Source: Streptococcus mitis (GTDB lineage Bacteria; Bacillota; Bacilli; Lactobacillales; Streptococcaceae). Taken from it: 64,000 bases of DNA. The notes under the pieces are model-generated. The model saw only the letters and a list, made by a program, of their open reading frames with translations. It searched no databases and was not told the origin of the DNA. Shown piece by piece: positions 44,559 to 55,768 of the stretch. A program made the position numbers and the translations under genes. The stretch is from NCBI RefSeq assembly GCF_009496155.1, contig NZ_WIJP01000008.1, forward strand, positions 1-64,000, written 5' to 3'. The stretch's first letter is position 1. Each line of letters starts with the position of its first letter.

Positions 44559-46292
44559 TTAATCGAAGTTAACGTATTCTTTTTGAAGTTCAAGAACTTC
44601 TTCCATTGTTGAACACTCTGTAAGGGCACGGTTAGCGTACTCTTCCATCTTAGCAGTGTCCAATTTCTTCATCAAGCTACGTGTACGAAGTACTGATGTT
44701 GCTGACATAGAGAACTCATCCAAGCCCATTCCGACAAGAAGTGGAACAGCTTTTTGGTCACCAGCCATCTCACCACACATACCAGCCCATTTACCTTCAG
44801 CGTGAGCTGCCTTGATAACGTTGTTGATCAAGCGAAGGATTGATGGGTTATATGGTTGGTAAAGGTATGAAACTTGTTCGTTCATACGATCTGCTGCCAT
44901 TGAGTATTGAATCAAGTCGTTTGTTCCAATTGACATGAAGTCTACTTCTTTTGCAAATTGGTCTGCAAGCATGGCTGCTGCAGGGATTTCAATCATGATA
45001 CCAACTTGGATGTCATCCGCAACTGCAACACCTTCAGCAAGAAGGTTTGCTTTTTCTTCTTCATAAACTGCTTTAGCTGCACGAAATTCTTTCAAAAGGG
45101 CAACCATTGGGAACATGATACGCAATTGACCATGAACAGAAGCGCGAAGAAGGGCACGGATTTGTGTACGGAACATTGCATCTCCAGTTTCAGAAATAGA
45201 GATACGAAGGGCACGGAATCCAAGGAATGGGTTCATTTCGTGTGGCATATCGAAGTAAGGAAGTTCCTTATCTCCACCAATATCCATTGTACGAACAACC
45301 ACTGGTTTACCATTCATTCCCTCAAGAACAGCCTTGTATGCTTCATACTGCTCGTCTTCTGTTGGGAAATCTTGAGAATCCATGTACAAGAACTCTGTAC
45401 GGTAAAGTCCAACAGCTTCTGCACCGTTGTTGTTAACACCTTCAACGTCTTTTGGAGTACCGATGTTAGCAGCCAACTCGAAGTGTTTACCGTCAGCAGT
45501 CACTGTTTGAGCATCTTTCAAAAGTGCCCATTCAGCTTTTTGTTTAGCATAAGCTTCACCAGCTGCTTTAAATTCAGCCGCTTGTTCATCTGTTGGGTTG
45601 ATAATCACTTCACCAGTGATTCCGTTAACGGCAAGGATATCACCGTCTTTCACCACTTCAGTGATGTTATTTGTTCCCAATACAGCTGCAATTTCAAGTG
45701 TACGTGCCATGATAGCTGAGTGGCTTGTACGTCCACCGATGTTAGTTACAAAAGCTTTTACAAAGTTTTTGTCCAATTGAGCTGTATCAGATGGTGTCAA
45801 GTCATGCGCAATCACGATTACTTCTTCGTTGATAGAAGCTGGGTTTGGCAATTTTTTACCAAGAAGGTTTGCCAATACACGTTTTGTCACGTCGCGAATA
45901 TCCGCTGCACGTTCTTGCATGTATGGATTGTCTTCCATGCCTTCAAAGATAGTGATGAACATGTCAGTCACTTCTTTAAGACCTGCTTCTGCATTGACTT
46001 TCTTAGCACGGATTGTTTCTTTAATCTGACCAATCAATTCTGGGTCAGAAAGAACCATCAAATGAGCGTCAAAAACTTGAGCCGCTTCTTCACCAAGCGT
46101 ACCTACAGCCTTCTCACGGATAAGAGAAAGCTCGTTTTGAGAAGCTTCAAGAGCTACATCCAAACGAGCCTCTTCTGCGTTTGTATCTTCGACTGAAACA
46201 GTCTCGAATGACAAATCCGGTTGAACGAGTAGATATGCTTTTGCAACTGCAACACCGTCAGATGCTGCGATTCCTTTAAGCATTTCTGTCAT
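44559..46292 (-). CDS. ptsI: PTS enzyme I
   Basis: A 577-residue phosphoenolpyruvate-protein phosphotransferase. The phosphorylated His is in [16 protein letters not shown]; the PEP-binding domain has [18 protein letters not shown] and MCGEMAGD with the catalytic Cys. It transfers phosphate from PEP to HPr, feeding all sugar PTSs including the galactitol-type PTS in this window. It begins 5 bases after ptsH. Confidence 0.97.
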   Translation of the reverse strand: MTEMLKGIAASDGVAVAKAYLLVQPDLSFETVSVEDTNAEEARLDVALEASQNELSLIREKAVGTLGEEAAQVFDAHLMVLSDPELIGQIKETIRAKKVNAEAGLKEVTDMFITIFEGMEDNPYMQERAADIRDVTKRVLANLLGKKLPNPASINEEVIVIAHDLTPSDTAQLDKNFVKAFVTNIGGRTSHSAIMARTLEIAAVLGTNNITEVVKDGDILAVNGITGEVIINPTDEQAAEFKAAGEAYAKQKAEWALLKDAQTVTADGKHFELAANIGTPKDVEGVNNNGAEAVGLYRTEFLYMDSQDFPTEDEQYEAYKAVLEGMNGKPVVVRTMDIGGDKELPYFDMPHEMNPFLGFRALRISISETGDAMFRTQIRALLRASVHGQLRIMFPMVALLKEFRAAKAVYEEEKANLLAEGVAVADDIQVGIMIEIPAAAMLADQFAKEVDFMSIGTNDLIQYSMAADRMNEQVSYLYQPYNPSILRLINNVIKAAHAEGKWAGMCGEMAGDQKAVPLLVGMGLDEFSMSATSVLRTRSLMKKLDTAKMEEYANRALTECSTMEEVLELQKEYVNFD

Positions 46293-46297
46293 TTTCC

Positions 46298-46561
46298 TTA
46301 TGCCAATCCTTCTTTTTCCATTGTTTCTGAGATTGCAGCGATAGCGTCATCTGCATCTGCACCTTCAGCTGAGATAGTTACATCAGCACCTTGGCCAACA
46401 CCAAGACTCATAACACCCATGATTGATTTAAGGTTAACTGATTTACCTTTGTACTCAAGAGTGATATCTGAAGCAAATTTGCTAGCAGTTTGTACCAACA
46501 ATGTTGCTGGACGTGCGTGAATACCTGTTTCTGCCACTACGTGGAAATCTTTAGAAGCCAT
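46298..46561 (-). CDS. ptsH: Phosphocarrier protein HPr
   Basis: An 87-residue HPr. His15 lies in [12 protein letters not shown] and the regulatory Ser46 in [13 protein letters not shown], phosphorylated by HPr kinase for CcpA-dependent control. GGAG lies ahead of ATG 46561. First gene of ptsHI. Confidence 0.98.
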   Translation of the reverse strand: MASKDFHVVAETGIHARPATLLVQTASKFASDITLEYKGKSVNLKSIMGVMSLGVGQGADVTISAEGADADDAIAAISETMEKEGLA

Positions 46562-46623
46562 AGTTTGACTCTCCTTTTGTTCTTTCTTTTTTGAGTTATA
46601 TGTGATAACCCTTACAATTTGGT

Positions 46624-46652
46624 ATTATATCATCTTCTAGGATTTTTTTCAA
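46624..46652 (-). promoter_or_regulatory. ptsHI promoter
   Basis: On the minus strand TTGAAA (46652-46647) is followed after 17 bases by TATAAT (46629-46624), with the extended TG. A long leader separates it from ptsH. Confidence 0.75.
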
Positions 46653-46783
46653 GCATTTTATGGGATTTATTCGATTTCCTTTCAGATAACTTGCTGAAAA
46701 TCTTCTATCCTAGATGGCAAAACACAGGATATAGTTTTTCAAAAAACAACTTATAGGATAATTATCACTTTTTCACAAAACAA

Positions 46784-46841
46784 ACACTATATATTGTGCT
46801 TTGTTTGGTTATCTATAAAAATAGACCACTATATTTAGTTT
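46784..46841 (+). promoter_or_regulatory. Pair of NrdR boxes upstream of nrdHEF
   Basis: ACACTATATATTGTGC (46784-46799) is a near-consensus NrdR box. A second, weaker one, CCACTATATTTAGTTT, lies at 46826-46841, 42 bases on, which is about four helical turns. Both precede the nrdH promoter. Confidence 0.8.
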
Positions 46842-46848
46842 TAAATCA

Positions 46849-46876
46849 TTGACAAAAATTTATTTTCTGATATACT
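46849..46876 (+). promoter_or_regulatory. nrdH promoter
   Basis: TTGACA (46849-46854), 16-base spacer, TATACT (46871-46876) with an upstream TG. GAGGAG follows as RBS before ATG 46912. Confidence 0.85.
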
Positions 46877-46911
46877 AAGAAAGTAATCTATTTTGAAAGA
46901 GGAGTTACACA

Positions 46912-47130
46912 ATGGTAACCGTTTATTCTAAAAACAACTGTGTCCAATGTAAAATGACCAAACGTTTCTTGGACAGTAATAATGTCGCTTATCGTGAAAT
47001 CAATCTTGATGAGCAACCTGAGTACATCGATCAAGTTAAAGAGCTCGGTTTCAGCGCAGCTCCTGTTATCCAAACACCAACTGAAGTCTTTTCAGGTTTC
47101 CAACCAGGAAAACTGAAACAATTAGCATAA
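46912..47130 (+). CDS. nrdH: Glutaredoxin-like NrdH
   Basis: A 72-residue thioredoxin-fold reductant of class Ib ribonucleotide reductase. Its redox site is CVQC (residues about 11-14). FSGFQPGKLKQL is the family's C-terminal motif. Head of the nrdHEF cluster with NrdR control upstream. Confidence 0.95.
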   Translation: MVTVYSKNNCVQCKMTKRFLDSNNVAYREINLDEQPEYIDQVKELGFSAAPVIQTPTEVFSGFQPGKLKQLA

Positions 47131-47210
47131 TCTTAGTACATCATCCAGAAGAAACTGCTTCTAGGGCTTACTTAGAAGCCTTTCTTTTGTAATTAGATAA
47201 GGGAAATTTT

Positions 47211-49370
47211 ATGGGATTAAAACATCTTGAGGACGTGACTTACTTCCGTCTCAATAACGAAATCAATCGTCCTGTTAATGGACAAATCATGCTTCATAAA
47301 GATAAAGAAGCCTTGGATGCCTTCTTTAAGGAAAATGTAGTTCCAAACACTATGGTTTTTGATTCAATTACTGATAAAATCGACTACCTCATTGAACACG
47401 ACTACATCGAAACAACCTTTATCAAGAAATACCGTCCAGAATTTTTGGAAGAAATGTCGCAATTTATTAAAGATCAAAACTTCCAATTCAAATCTTTCAT
47501 GGCAGCTTATAAATTTTACAATCAGTACGCCTTGAAAACTAATGACGGTGAATACTATCTTGAAAGTATGGAGGACCGTGTCTTCTTTAACGCCCTTTAT
47601 TTCGCTGATGGTGATGAAGCTGTTGCAATCGATATTGCCAATGAAATCATCCACCAACGCTACCAACCTGCTACTCCTTCCTTCTTGAATGCTGGACGTG
47701 CTCGTCGCGGGGAGTTAGTATCTTGCTTCCTAATCCAAGTAACGGATGATATGAACTCTATCGGACGTTCTATCAACTCAGCTCTTCAACTTTCACGTAT
47801 CGGTGGTGGTGTGGGAATTACCCTCAGTAACCTTCGTGAAGCGGGCGCACCTATCAAAGGCTATGAAGGAGCAGCTTCTGGGGTCGTACCAGTTATGAAG
47901 CTTTTTGAGGACAGCTTCTCTTACTCTAACCAATTGGGTCAACGTCAAGGTGCAGGGGTTGTTTACCTCAACGTCTTTCATCCAGATATCATCGCTTTCC
48001 TTTCAACTAAGAAAGAAAACGCTGATGAAAAAGTTCGTGTAAAGACCCTTTCACTTGGTGTTGTGGTACCCGATAAATTCTACGAATTGGCTCGTAAAAA
48101 TGAAGAAATGTACCTCTTCAGCCCATACTCTGTAGAGCTTGAATACGGTGTGCCATTTAACTACATCGATATTACTGAAAAATACGATGAACTAGTCGCA
48201 AATCCAAATATCCGCAAAACAAAAATCAAGGCGCGTGATTTGGAAACTGAAATCTCTAAATTGCAACAAGAGTCTGGCTACCCTTATGTAGTCAACATTG
48301 ATACGGCTAACCGTGCAAATCCAGTTGATGGAAAAATTATCATGAGTAACTTGTGTTCTGAGATTCTTCAAGTCCAAGAACCAAGCTTGATCAACGACGC
48401 TCAAGAATTCCTTCAAATGGGAACGGACGTTTCATGTAACCTTGGTTCAACCAACGTCGTCAACATGATGACTTCACCTGACTTTGGTCGCTCAATCCGT
48501 GCTATGGTTCGTGCTCTTACTTTCGTTACAGATAGTTCGCACATCGTAGCTGTTCCTACTATCGACCATGGAAATAGCCAAGCTCACACCTTTGGTCTTG
48601 GTGCTATGGGACTTCACAGCTACCTTGCCCAACAACTGATTGAATATGGATCGCCTGAGTCTGTTGAATTTACAAGCATCTACTTCATGCTTATGAACTA
48701 CTGGACTTTAGTTGAGTCAAACAATATTGCGCGTGAACGTGGTATCACCTTCCACAACTTTGAAAAATCAGACTATGCTAAGGGAAGCTACTTTGACAAG
48801 TATGTGACTGGCGAGTTTGTTCCAAAATCAGACCGTGTTAAAGAACTCTTCAAAGATGTCTTTATCCCTAGTGCTACTGACTGGGCTGAACTTCGCGACA
48901 AGGTTCAAGCAGATGGTCTTTACCACCAAAACCGCCTTGCTGTAGCGCCAAATGGTTCGATCAGTTACATCAATGACGTTTCTGCTTCTATCCACCCGAT
49001 TACGCAACGTATCGAAGAACGCCAAGAAAAGAAAATCGGTAAAATCTATTATCCAGCTGCAGGCTTGTCAACAGAAACCATTCCTTACTACACTTCTGCC
49101 TACGACATGGATATGCGTAAGGTGATTGATGTTTACGCTGCTGCAACTGAGCACGTAGACCAAGGTCTTTCACTCACTCTCTTCATGCGTAGTGATATTC
49201 CAAAAGGTCTTTACGAATGGAAGAAAGAAAACAAACAAACAACACGTGACTTGTCTATCCTTCGTAACTATGCCTTTAACAAGGGTATCAAGTCTATCTA
49301 CTACGTCCGTACCTTTACAGATGACGGTGGAGAAGTCGGTGCTAACCAATGTGAAAGCTGTGTGATTTAG
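47211..49370 (+). CDS. nrdE: Ribonucleotide reductase class Ib alpha subunit
   Basis: A 719-residue NrdE. Active-site pieces are ELVSCFLIQVTDDMNS, NLCSEILQVQEP and SCNLGSTNVVNMM; the C-terminal redox pair is NQCESCVI. It reduces NDPs to dNDPs using the NrdF radical. No N-terminal ATP-cone is present, as is usual for class Ib. It is separated from nrdF by a hairpin, so nrdF may be expressed partly on its own. Confidence 0.96.
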   Translation: MGLKHLEDVTYFRLNNEINRPVNGQIMLHKDKEALDAFFKENVVPNTMVFDSITDKIDYLIEHDYIETTFIKKYRPEFLEEMSQFIKDQNFQFKSFMAAYKFYNQYALKTNDGEYYLESMEDRVFFNALYFADGDEAVAIDIANEIIHQRYQPATPSFLNAGRARRGELVSCFLIQVTDDMNSIGRSINSALQLSRIGGGVGITLSNLREAGAPIKGYEGAASGVVPVMKLFEDSFSYSNQLGQRQGAGVVYLNVFHPDIIAFLSTKKENADEKVRVKTLSLGVVVPDKFYELARKNEEMYLFSPYSVELEYGVPFNYIDITEKYDELVANPNIRKTKIKARDLETEISKLQQESGYPYVVNIDTANRANPVDGKIIMSNLCSEILQVQEPSLINDAQEFLQMGTDVSCNLGSTNVVNMMTSPDFGRSIRAMVRALTFVTDSSHIVAVPTIDHGNSQAHTFGLGAMGLHSYLAQQLIEYGSPESVEFTSIYFMLMNYWTLVESNNIARERGITFHNFEKSDYAKGSYFDKYVTGEFVPKSDRVKELFKDVFIPSATDWAELRDKVQADGLYHQNRLAVAPNGSISYINDVSASIHPITQRIEERQEKKIGKIYYPAAGLSTETIPYYTSAYDMDMRKVIDVYAAATEHVDQGLSLTLFMRSDIPKGLYEWKKENKQTTRDLSILRNYAFNKGIKSIYYVRTFTDDGGEVGANQCESCVI

Positions 49371-49467
49371 TTTTTAATCAAAGGAATTACTATTTCTCTG
49401 TAAGTTTAGTAAGCTAGCATCAAAAGAGAACTTAATCAAACATTTTATAAACTAGCTAAGCACATGT

Positions 49468-49489
49468 AAAAGTCGGTTCTCCGACTTTT
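49468..49489 (+). terminator. Hairpin between nrdE and nrdF
   Basis: AAAAGTCGG-ttct-CCGACTTTT (49468-49489) followed by more T; likely a terminator or attenuator. Confidence 0.8.
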
Positions 49490-49558
49490 TGTGCGATACA
49501 CTAAAGGAAGCAAAAACGATTGTACAACAGCATTATTATATATAGAAAGAGATTTCAA

Positions 49559-50521
49559 ATGGAAACTTACTACAAAGCCATTAACTGGAATGCCATCGAA
49601 GATGTCATCGACAAATCAACTTGGGAAAAACTGACGGAGCAATTCTGGCTTGATACACGTATTCCCTTGTCAAATGACCTAGACGACTGGAGAAAACTAT
49701 CAAACAAGGAAAAAGACTTAGTTGGAAAAGTCTTTGGTGGTTTAACCCTTCTCGACACTATGCAATCTGAAACAGGGGTTCAAGCCCTTCGCGCAGACAT
49801 CCGTACACCCCATGAGGAAGCTGTGTTCAATAACATCCAATTTATGGAATCTGTCCACGCTAAATCTTATTCATCAATCTTTTCTACCTTGAATACAAAA
49901 GCTGAGATTGAAGAAATTTTCGAATGGACCAATACCAATCCTTACCTACAAAAGAAGGCTGAGATTGTTAACGAAATCTACCTAAACGGTAGCCCACTTG
50001 AAAAGAAAGTAGCCAGCGTTTTCCTTGAAACCTTCCTCTTCTACTCTGGTTTCTTCACTCCCCTCTACTACCTTGGTAATAACAAACTAGCCAACGTTGC
50101 GGAAATCATCAAACTGATTATTCGTGATGAATCTGTTCACGGAACTTACATTGGTTACAAATTCCAACTTGGTTTCAATGAATTGCCTGAAGAAGAGCAA
50201 GAAAAACTCAAGGATTGGATGTACGACCTGCTCTATACTCTTTACGAGAATGAAGAAGGCTATACAGAAAGCCTCTATGACGGTGTTGGTTGGACGGAAG
50301 AAGTCAAAACCTTCCTTCGCTACAATGCTAACAAGGCACTCATGAACCTTGGGCAAGATCCACTCTTCCCAGATTCAGCTGATGATGTCAACCCAATCGT
50401 TATGAACGGTATTTCAACAGGAACTTCCAACCACGACTTCTTCTCTCAAGTCGGAAATGGTTACCTCCTTGGTGAAGTTGAAGCCATGCAAGATGATGAC
50501 TACAACTACGGTTTGGACTAA
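49559..50521 (+). CDS. nrdF: Ribonucleotide reductase class Ib beta subunit
   Basis: A 320-residue NrdF that carries the dimanganese/diiron-tyrosyl radical. Metal ligands are visible in NIQFMESVHAKSYSSIF and IIRDESVHGTYIGYKF. The start METYYKAINWNAIEDV at ATG 49559 is the family norm; the frame runs 13 codons further up without an RBS. A terminator hairpin at 50546 ends the cluster. Confidence 0.96.
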   Translation: METYYKAINWNAIEDVIDKSTWEKLTEQFWLDTRIPLSNDLDDWRKLSNKEKDLVGKVFGGLTLLDTMQSETGVQALRADIRTPHEEAVFNNIQFMESVHAKSYSSIFSTLNTKAEIEEIFEWTNTNPYLQKKAEIVNEIYLNGSPLEKKVASVFLETFLFYSGFFTPLYYLGNNKLANVAEIIKLIIRDESVHGTYIGYKFQLGFNELPEEEQEKLKDWMYDLLYTLYENEEGYTESLYDGVGWTEEVKTFLRYNANKALMNLGQDPLFPDSADDVNPIVMNGISTGTSNHDFFSQVGNGYLLGEVEAMQDDDYNYGLD

Positions 50522-50545
50522 TTCAATTATCCCAGAACTGATAAC

Positions 50546-50590
50546 AAATATCATGGTTTGTTTAAAACAACCATGATATTTTTGTTTTTG
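50546..50590 (+). terminator. Terminator of nrdF
   Basis: AAATATCATGGTT (50546-50558) / AACCATGATATTT (50569-50581) and a T-rich tail. Confidence 0.88.
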
Positions 50591-50663
50591 TTTTATTTTG
50601 TTTTTTAAATTGATTGATTGAACACTTTATGATAAAATAGTAATAGAAATAGAGGTGATAACG

Positions 50664-51431
50664 ATGTTAAAGCAGGAAAAACTAGATAATATTCTAGAAA
50701 CGGTAAATACAAAGGGAACTATTACTGTAAAAGAAATCATGACTCGCTTGGATGTATCAGATATGACTGCTAGACGCTACTTACAAGAGTTAGCTGACAA
50801 GGATTTACTTGTTCGAGTACACGGTGGAGCTGAAAAAATTCGCACAGGTTCTATTTTAAATAATGAACGTTCCAATATTGAAAAACAAAGCTTACAAATC
50901 GCAGAAAAACAAGAAATCAGCCGTTTTGCAGGTCATTTAATCGATGAGGGTGAAACCATTTTTATCGGTCCAGGGACAACCTTGGAATCTTTTGCCCGTG
51001 AACTTCCAATCGATAATATTCGTGTTGTAACAAACAGTTTACCAGTATTTCTCATCTTAAACGAACGAAAACTAACAGATTTGATTTTAATTGGTGGAAA
51101 CTACCGCTCTATCACTGGGGCCTTTGTGGGAACACTAACCTTGCAAAACCTAGCCAACCTTCAATTTTCTAAAGCTTTCGTTAGCTGTAATGGTATTAAA
51201 GACAATGCGATTGCGACCTTTAGTGAAGAGGAAGGTGAATCTCAACGCATCGCCCTCAATAATTCCAATAAAAAATACTTACTAGCTGACAATAGTAAGT
51301 TCAATAAATTTGATTTTTATACCTTCTATAATATCTCAGATATTGATACCATCGTTTCAGATTCTAAACTGAGCAAAGAAACGTTCGAACAACTTTCAAA
51401 ACAAACAAAAATTATTCTTTCTAAACCATAA
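50664..51431 (+). CDS. lacR: DeoR-family lactose/tagatose repressor LacR
   Basis: A 255-residue DeoR regulator. The N-terminal HTH (VKEIMTRLDVSDMTARRYLQEL, about residues 22-43) is followed by a sugar-phosphate-binding domain (GETIFIGPGTTLESFAREL). LacR releases its operators on binding tagatose-6-phosphate. AGAGGTG supports ATG 50664. TGTTTG-type operators ahead of lacA and the galactitol-type PTS are probable targets. Confidence 0.92.
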   Translation: MLKQEKLDNILETVNTKGTITVKEIMTRLDVSDMTARRYLQELADKDLLVRVHGGAEKIRTGSILNNERSNIEKQSLQIAEKQEISRFAGHLIDEGETIFIGPGTTLESFARELPIDNIRVVTNSLPVFLILNERKLTDLILIGGNYRSITGAFVGTLTLQNLANLQFSKAFVSCNGIKDNAIATFSEEEGESQRIALNNSNKKYLLADNSKFNKFDFYTFYNISDIDTIVSDSKLSKETFEQLSKQTKIILSKP

Positions 51432-51452
51432 AACTGAGGATTGATAAAATTT

Positions 51453-51499
51453 AAAATGCGTCATATCAAGAAAATAAGAATCTTGATATGACGCATTTT
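51453..51499. terminator. Bidirectional terminator after lacR
   Basis: Perfect 19-bp arms at 51453-51471 and 51481-51499 (core ATGCGTCATATCAAG), 9-base loop, T run. Confidence 0.9.
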
Positions 51500-51535
51500 T
51501 TGATGAAGATTTTTACAAAGAGTTTCCTAGATTCT

Positions 51536-51700
51536 TTATGATTGTTGAAACGGCATAAAATCTGAATCAAAGGAGATATTATCCCGTTCTTCAGGACTGA
51601 TAAAATTTAAAAAGATATTTTTAAATTCTTCTAGCTCATAGTCTGAATGGCAAATCCATTCTTTACCGGTAGAGACATACCATTTTCCGAGACTTTTCAG
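51536..51700 (-). pseudogene. Short decayed reading frame beside lacG remnant
   Basis: On the minus strand about 54 codons read openly (LGKWYVSTGKEWICHSDYEL, ending SFDSDFMPFQQS) before a stop at 51536-51538; upstream it is closed by a TAA at 51701-51703 and has no start. It seems to be the end of a lost gene. Not recognised. Confidence 0.35.
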
Positions 51701-51834
51701 TTATTCATTCGTCAAACACGGTATTTGAGAACATTTTCCGAAATTTATAATATAAACTTTTTCATAAATAGATTGGATAAAATCTTTGAACATCTTTTGC
51801 CTCACTATAATTCTATATCTAATTACTAATTCTA

Positions 51835-52656
<822 letters not shown>

Positions 52657-52736
52657 TCATAAACAAAATTAAGAAAACAAGTGTTTATAATTCAGAAAAT
52701 TTCATATCAATTCAAAAAATCAGTACACTAATAATT

Positions 52737-53459
52737 CTATATTTTTTTGAAAACTCCAAACCAAAATCCATTATTTCTAATAAACAACTCATCACCAAAA
52801 GCTCTAGTATGTTTTGAACCAATTTCTAATTTTACAAGACGCATAGGAGCTAATAATTCAATTAACTCACTTTCTGTATAAACTCTTTCTAACATTGAAT
52901 CTAGTTTTCTACGTATATAACCTTTTTCTAGTAAATAATTATCAGGAATTGCATCTTGAAAAATTCCATCTTTCCGTGGACAATAAAAATAATACATTCC
53001 TCCTGCTTTCAACACCCTTTTCACCTCTGAAAAATAGTTCTGTCTATCTTTTTCATCCACTATAAATGTAATCGCAGACATTATATCAAATATAGAATCG
53101 AAATGATTGTCAGGAAAATCTAAACCTTTACCTACATCTGTCTGTGCTATACGACAATTAAATTGTGGAAATGACTTAGTCAATAATTGTTTTGCACTAT
53201 CAGCGGCCTCCTTTGTTAAATCTACACCACAATAAGTATCAGCATAATGATTTTCAATTAAATAGTAAAGATTCCTTCCAAAACCACAACCAACTTCTAA
53301 TACCCTGCACTCATCGTTTTGAGTAACGATTTGATTTCTCAAAGAAAAAATCTTTTGAACTGCATCATTAGGAACTAAGCGTGTCTCTGTTTTTGATGAT
53401 TGGGCGTGTAATTCTTCCCATTTCTTGTGATTATCTTCATTTAAAACAAATGTATCCAT
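52737..53459 (-). CDS. Class I SAM-dependent methyltransferase A
   Basis: A 240-residue methyltransferase. SAM motif I is VLEVGCGFGRNLYYL (about residues 54-68) followed by YCGVDLTKEA; the later FDSIFDIMSAITFIV and LKAGGMYYFYCPRKDG fit motifs II-III. ATG 53459 has GGAGAG ahead; ATG 53471 is the alternative. It overlaps methyltransferase B by about 23 bases. The substrate is unknown. It belongs to a leftward group with the B enzyme and an EamA transporter that replaces lac genes. Confidence 0.8.
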   Translation of the reverse strand: MDTFVLNEDNHKKWEELHAQSSKTETRLVPNDAVQKIFSLRNQIVTQNDECRVLEVGCGFGRNLYYLIENHYADTYCGVDLTKEAADSAKQLLTKSFPQFNCRIAQTDVGKGLDFPDNHFDSIFDIMSAITFIVDEKDRQNYFSEVKRVLKAGGMYYFYCPRKDGIFQDAIPDNYLLEKGYIRRKLDSMLERVYTESELIELLAPMRLVKLEIGSKHTRAFGDELFIRNNGFWFGVFKKI

Positions 53460-54141
53460 TGAACTCTCCATATCTCATTATCGTTTCTACATGATGAAAT
53501 CCAGCACTCTTTAACATTTCTTTATTTTCAGCATGAGTGTAGTTAATCATAACTCCCTCCAAGCTCAATTGCTTAGGTAGAATTTCTTCTGGACTAAATC
53601 CATGTTCTTGCTTGAATTTAATATAATTGGAAACTATCAACTTATTTACCTTCGGATCTGTCATGATTTCTTTCTTAAATAGAATAAACGCTCCACCTTC
53701 AACTAAAGATTCATATATTTTTGATAAAATCTTTATTCTCTTGTCTGGAAGAATAAACTGAAGGAAATAATAGCTAATAATTAAATCGCTGGGTTCTAAC
53801 CTGGCTTCCTCCACGGAGCTTGTTATGAATTCAAGCTCAGGAAATTTCGATTGTGCCACCTGATTCATTTCTGGAATCTCTTCTATCCCGATAAAACGAA
53901 CTTCTTTTTTAGACTTGTGACGCTGGTATAATTTACCAATCAGATTACCCGTTGCAGAGCCTAGCTCATAACATAAGGAATGGTCACGAATAAAAAAATC
54001 GCTTAGATGACAAACAAGGTTATGTCCTTCATCATATAAAGGAATAGATTGTCTAACATGCTCATCAAAATGTTGAGCTACACCATTACCAAAACTCCAT
54101 TGTGTTCCATTTTGAATAACAATATCATTTCCAACTTCCAT
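53437..54141 (-). CDS. Class I SAM-dependent methyltransferase B (CmoA-like)
   Basis: A 234-residue protein. SAM-binding CYELGSATGNLIGKL (about 54-68), RFIGIEEIPEMNQVA, and LIISYYFLQFILPDKRIKIL resemble CmoA/Tam-type methyltransferases. It starts 3 bases after the EamA transporter stop. Pairing of two methyltransferases with an exporter suggests modification of a small exported compound. Confidence 0.8.
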   Translation of the reverse strand: MEVGNDIVIQNGTQWSFGNGVAQHFDEHVRQSIPLYDEGHNLVCHLSDFFIRDHSLCYELGSATGNLIGKLYQRHKSKKEVRFIGIEEIPEMNQVAQSKFPELEFITSSVEEARLEPSDLIISYYFLQFILPDKRIKILSKIYESLVEGGAFILFKKEIMTDPKVNKLIVSNYIKFKQEHGFSPEEILPKQLSLEGVMINYTHAENKEMLKSAGFHHVETIMRYGEFNGYICFK

Positions 54142-54144
54142 AGA

Positions 54145-55059
54145 CTACTCCTCTTCTCCCTTGACTTTCCAGTTTACTAATACCAATGCTAACACAACCA
54201 TCGAACCCCCAAGAACCAAATTCAATGTAAACGGCTCATGTAAGCCCATAATAGAAAAGATAGTTGAAAATACTGGAACTAAAAACAAGAAACTGCTAGC
54301 TACTGTTGCTCCCCTTTGTCCTAGACTATAAAACCACAGTCCAAACGAACCAACAGACGCAGGAATAATTAACCATATAAACCAAACCCAGCCCCAAAAT
54401 CCTAAATTTAGAAAGTTATAACTTTCATGCACAGGTATTGAGAATAAGTAAAGGAATACCCCACCTAATAACAATTGCCAAGCTGTAAATATCCATGGAC
54501 CGTTATCAAAAGGAATTTTCTTGGTGACAACTGTATTGATTGACCAACAAAATGAACCAAGTAAAGCAAACAAAGCACCTAAACTAAACGCAGATACATC
54601 TAGTCCAATACAAGTAACAACTCCAGCCACACCTAATATTAAGGCACTTATCTTCTGAATAGTCAATGTATCTTTTAACAAAAAATGTGCTAAGAAAGCT
54701 AACCAAAGAGGATTCGTAAATAAGATAATGGAAGACATCGATGACGACACATCATGAGCTAGGGCAAGATTAAGAAATCCCATGGTTCCAGCTGTCTGTA
54801 AGAGCCCGATAGTCACAACCAATATAAACCCCTTTATCTTGCTACCTTGACTTTTAGGAATGATAGTCCCTCCCTTGCAAAATAAAAACGATAATACTAA
54901 CATCACTAACCCAGCAATAATAAATCGAACACCCCCAAGTAATAATGGAGGAGTCTTTTCAACTACTATAAGATATTTACCAGTTGGAAAAGACGACCCC
55001 ATAAAAAGTGTGGTAAGTAATATAGAAATCAAAAAAATAAAATTTGAACCTCGTTTCAT
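54145..55059 (-). CDS. EamA/DMT-family transporter
   Basis: A 304-residue protein with ten membrane segments in two EamA halves (SSFPTGKYLIVVEKTPPLLLGGVRFI in the first; LLGSFCWSINTVVTKK in the second). DMT exporters move amino acids, nucleosides and other metabolites. It heads the leftward transporter-methyltransferase group and is divergent from the Rrf2 gene. Confidence 0.88.
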   Translation of the reverse strand: MKRGSNFIFLISILLTTLFMGSSFPTGKYLIVVEKTPPLLLGGVRFIIAGLVMLVLSFLFCKGGTIIPKSQGSKIKGFILVVTIGLLQTAGTMGFLNLALAHDVSSSMSSIILFTNPLWLAFLAHFLLKDTLTIQKISALILGVAGVVTCIGLDVSAFSLGALFALLGSFCWSINTVVTKKIPFDNGPWIFTAWQLLLGGVFLYLFSIPVHESYNFLNLGFWGWVWFIWLIIPASVGSFGLWFYSLGQRGATVASSFLFLVPVFSTIFSIMGLHEPFTLNLVLGGSMVVLALVLVNWKVKGEEE

Positions 55060-55254
55060 TTATTTCGCCTTCTTTCAAAAGATATTGATGATATTTTTTG
55101 TCTTTTATTCTACTCTTTTAAAAATGAATGTCAAGAGATTTATCAAAAAATTCCAAGATTATTTTTTTAAACTCCTATGTATTGAGAAAAAAACAAAAAA
55201 AGACTATACTGGTAATTGTGGATAATGATTATCTTTTTATATGGAGGTACAAAC

Positions 55255-55731
55255 ATGCGATTGTCATCAGGTTGGGAACAGTCAGTCTATGTCTTACTCA
55301 TGTTAGATCAGCTCCCTGAAGGAAAATATATCAATACAATTTCCTTGAGTGAACGGCTAGAAGTTTCAGATTCTTATTTGAAAAAAATTATAAAACTATT
55401 AGACAACGAAGGATTGGTTAAATCCGTTAGAGGGAAAAATGGAGGCGTTGCTCTTTCTAAACCCCTCAGCCAAATCACCTTTTACGATGTATTTGTAGCT
55501 ATAGAAGGAAAAAATCGAATCTTTGAAAGTCAAAATCTTCTAAAAAAATTCTTAGGCAACAAGGAAAGTAAAAAGGCTAAAAGATGCGTCGTAACCAACT
55601 CTCTTGATATTATTGAAAATACTTTAGTTGCAACCCTGACTTCTATTACACTCAGCCAGGTAGCCCATCAATCTGAGATTAACTATGATTTAACCGATAT
55701 CAGAAATTGGATCAATAAATGCCAAAACTAG
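55255..55731 (+). CDS. Rrf2-family transcriptional regulator
   Basis: A 158-residue Rrf2 protein with an N-terminal winged HTH (SLSERLEVSDSYLKKIIKLL, about residues 29-48, then VRGKNGGVALSK). The three-Cys cluster of Fe-S members is missing (only KRCVV and a near-terminal Cys). It may therefore sense something other than Fe-S status. GGAGG precedes ATG 55255. Divergent from the EamA-methyltransferase genes and likely their regulator. Confidence 0.85.
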   Translation: MRLSSGWEQSVYVLLMLDQLPEGKYINTISLSERLEVSDSYLKKIIKLLDNEGLVKSVRGKNGGVALSKPLSQITFYDVFVAIEGKNRIFESQNLLKKFLGNKESKKAKRCVVTNSLDIIENTLVATLTSITLSQVAHQSEINYDLTDIRNWINKCQN

Positions 55732-55768
55732 CTGAAGAAAAAATTCTTCAACTAGTTTTTATAAATCC

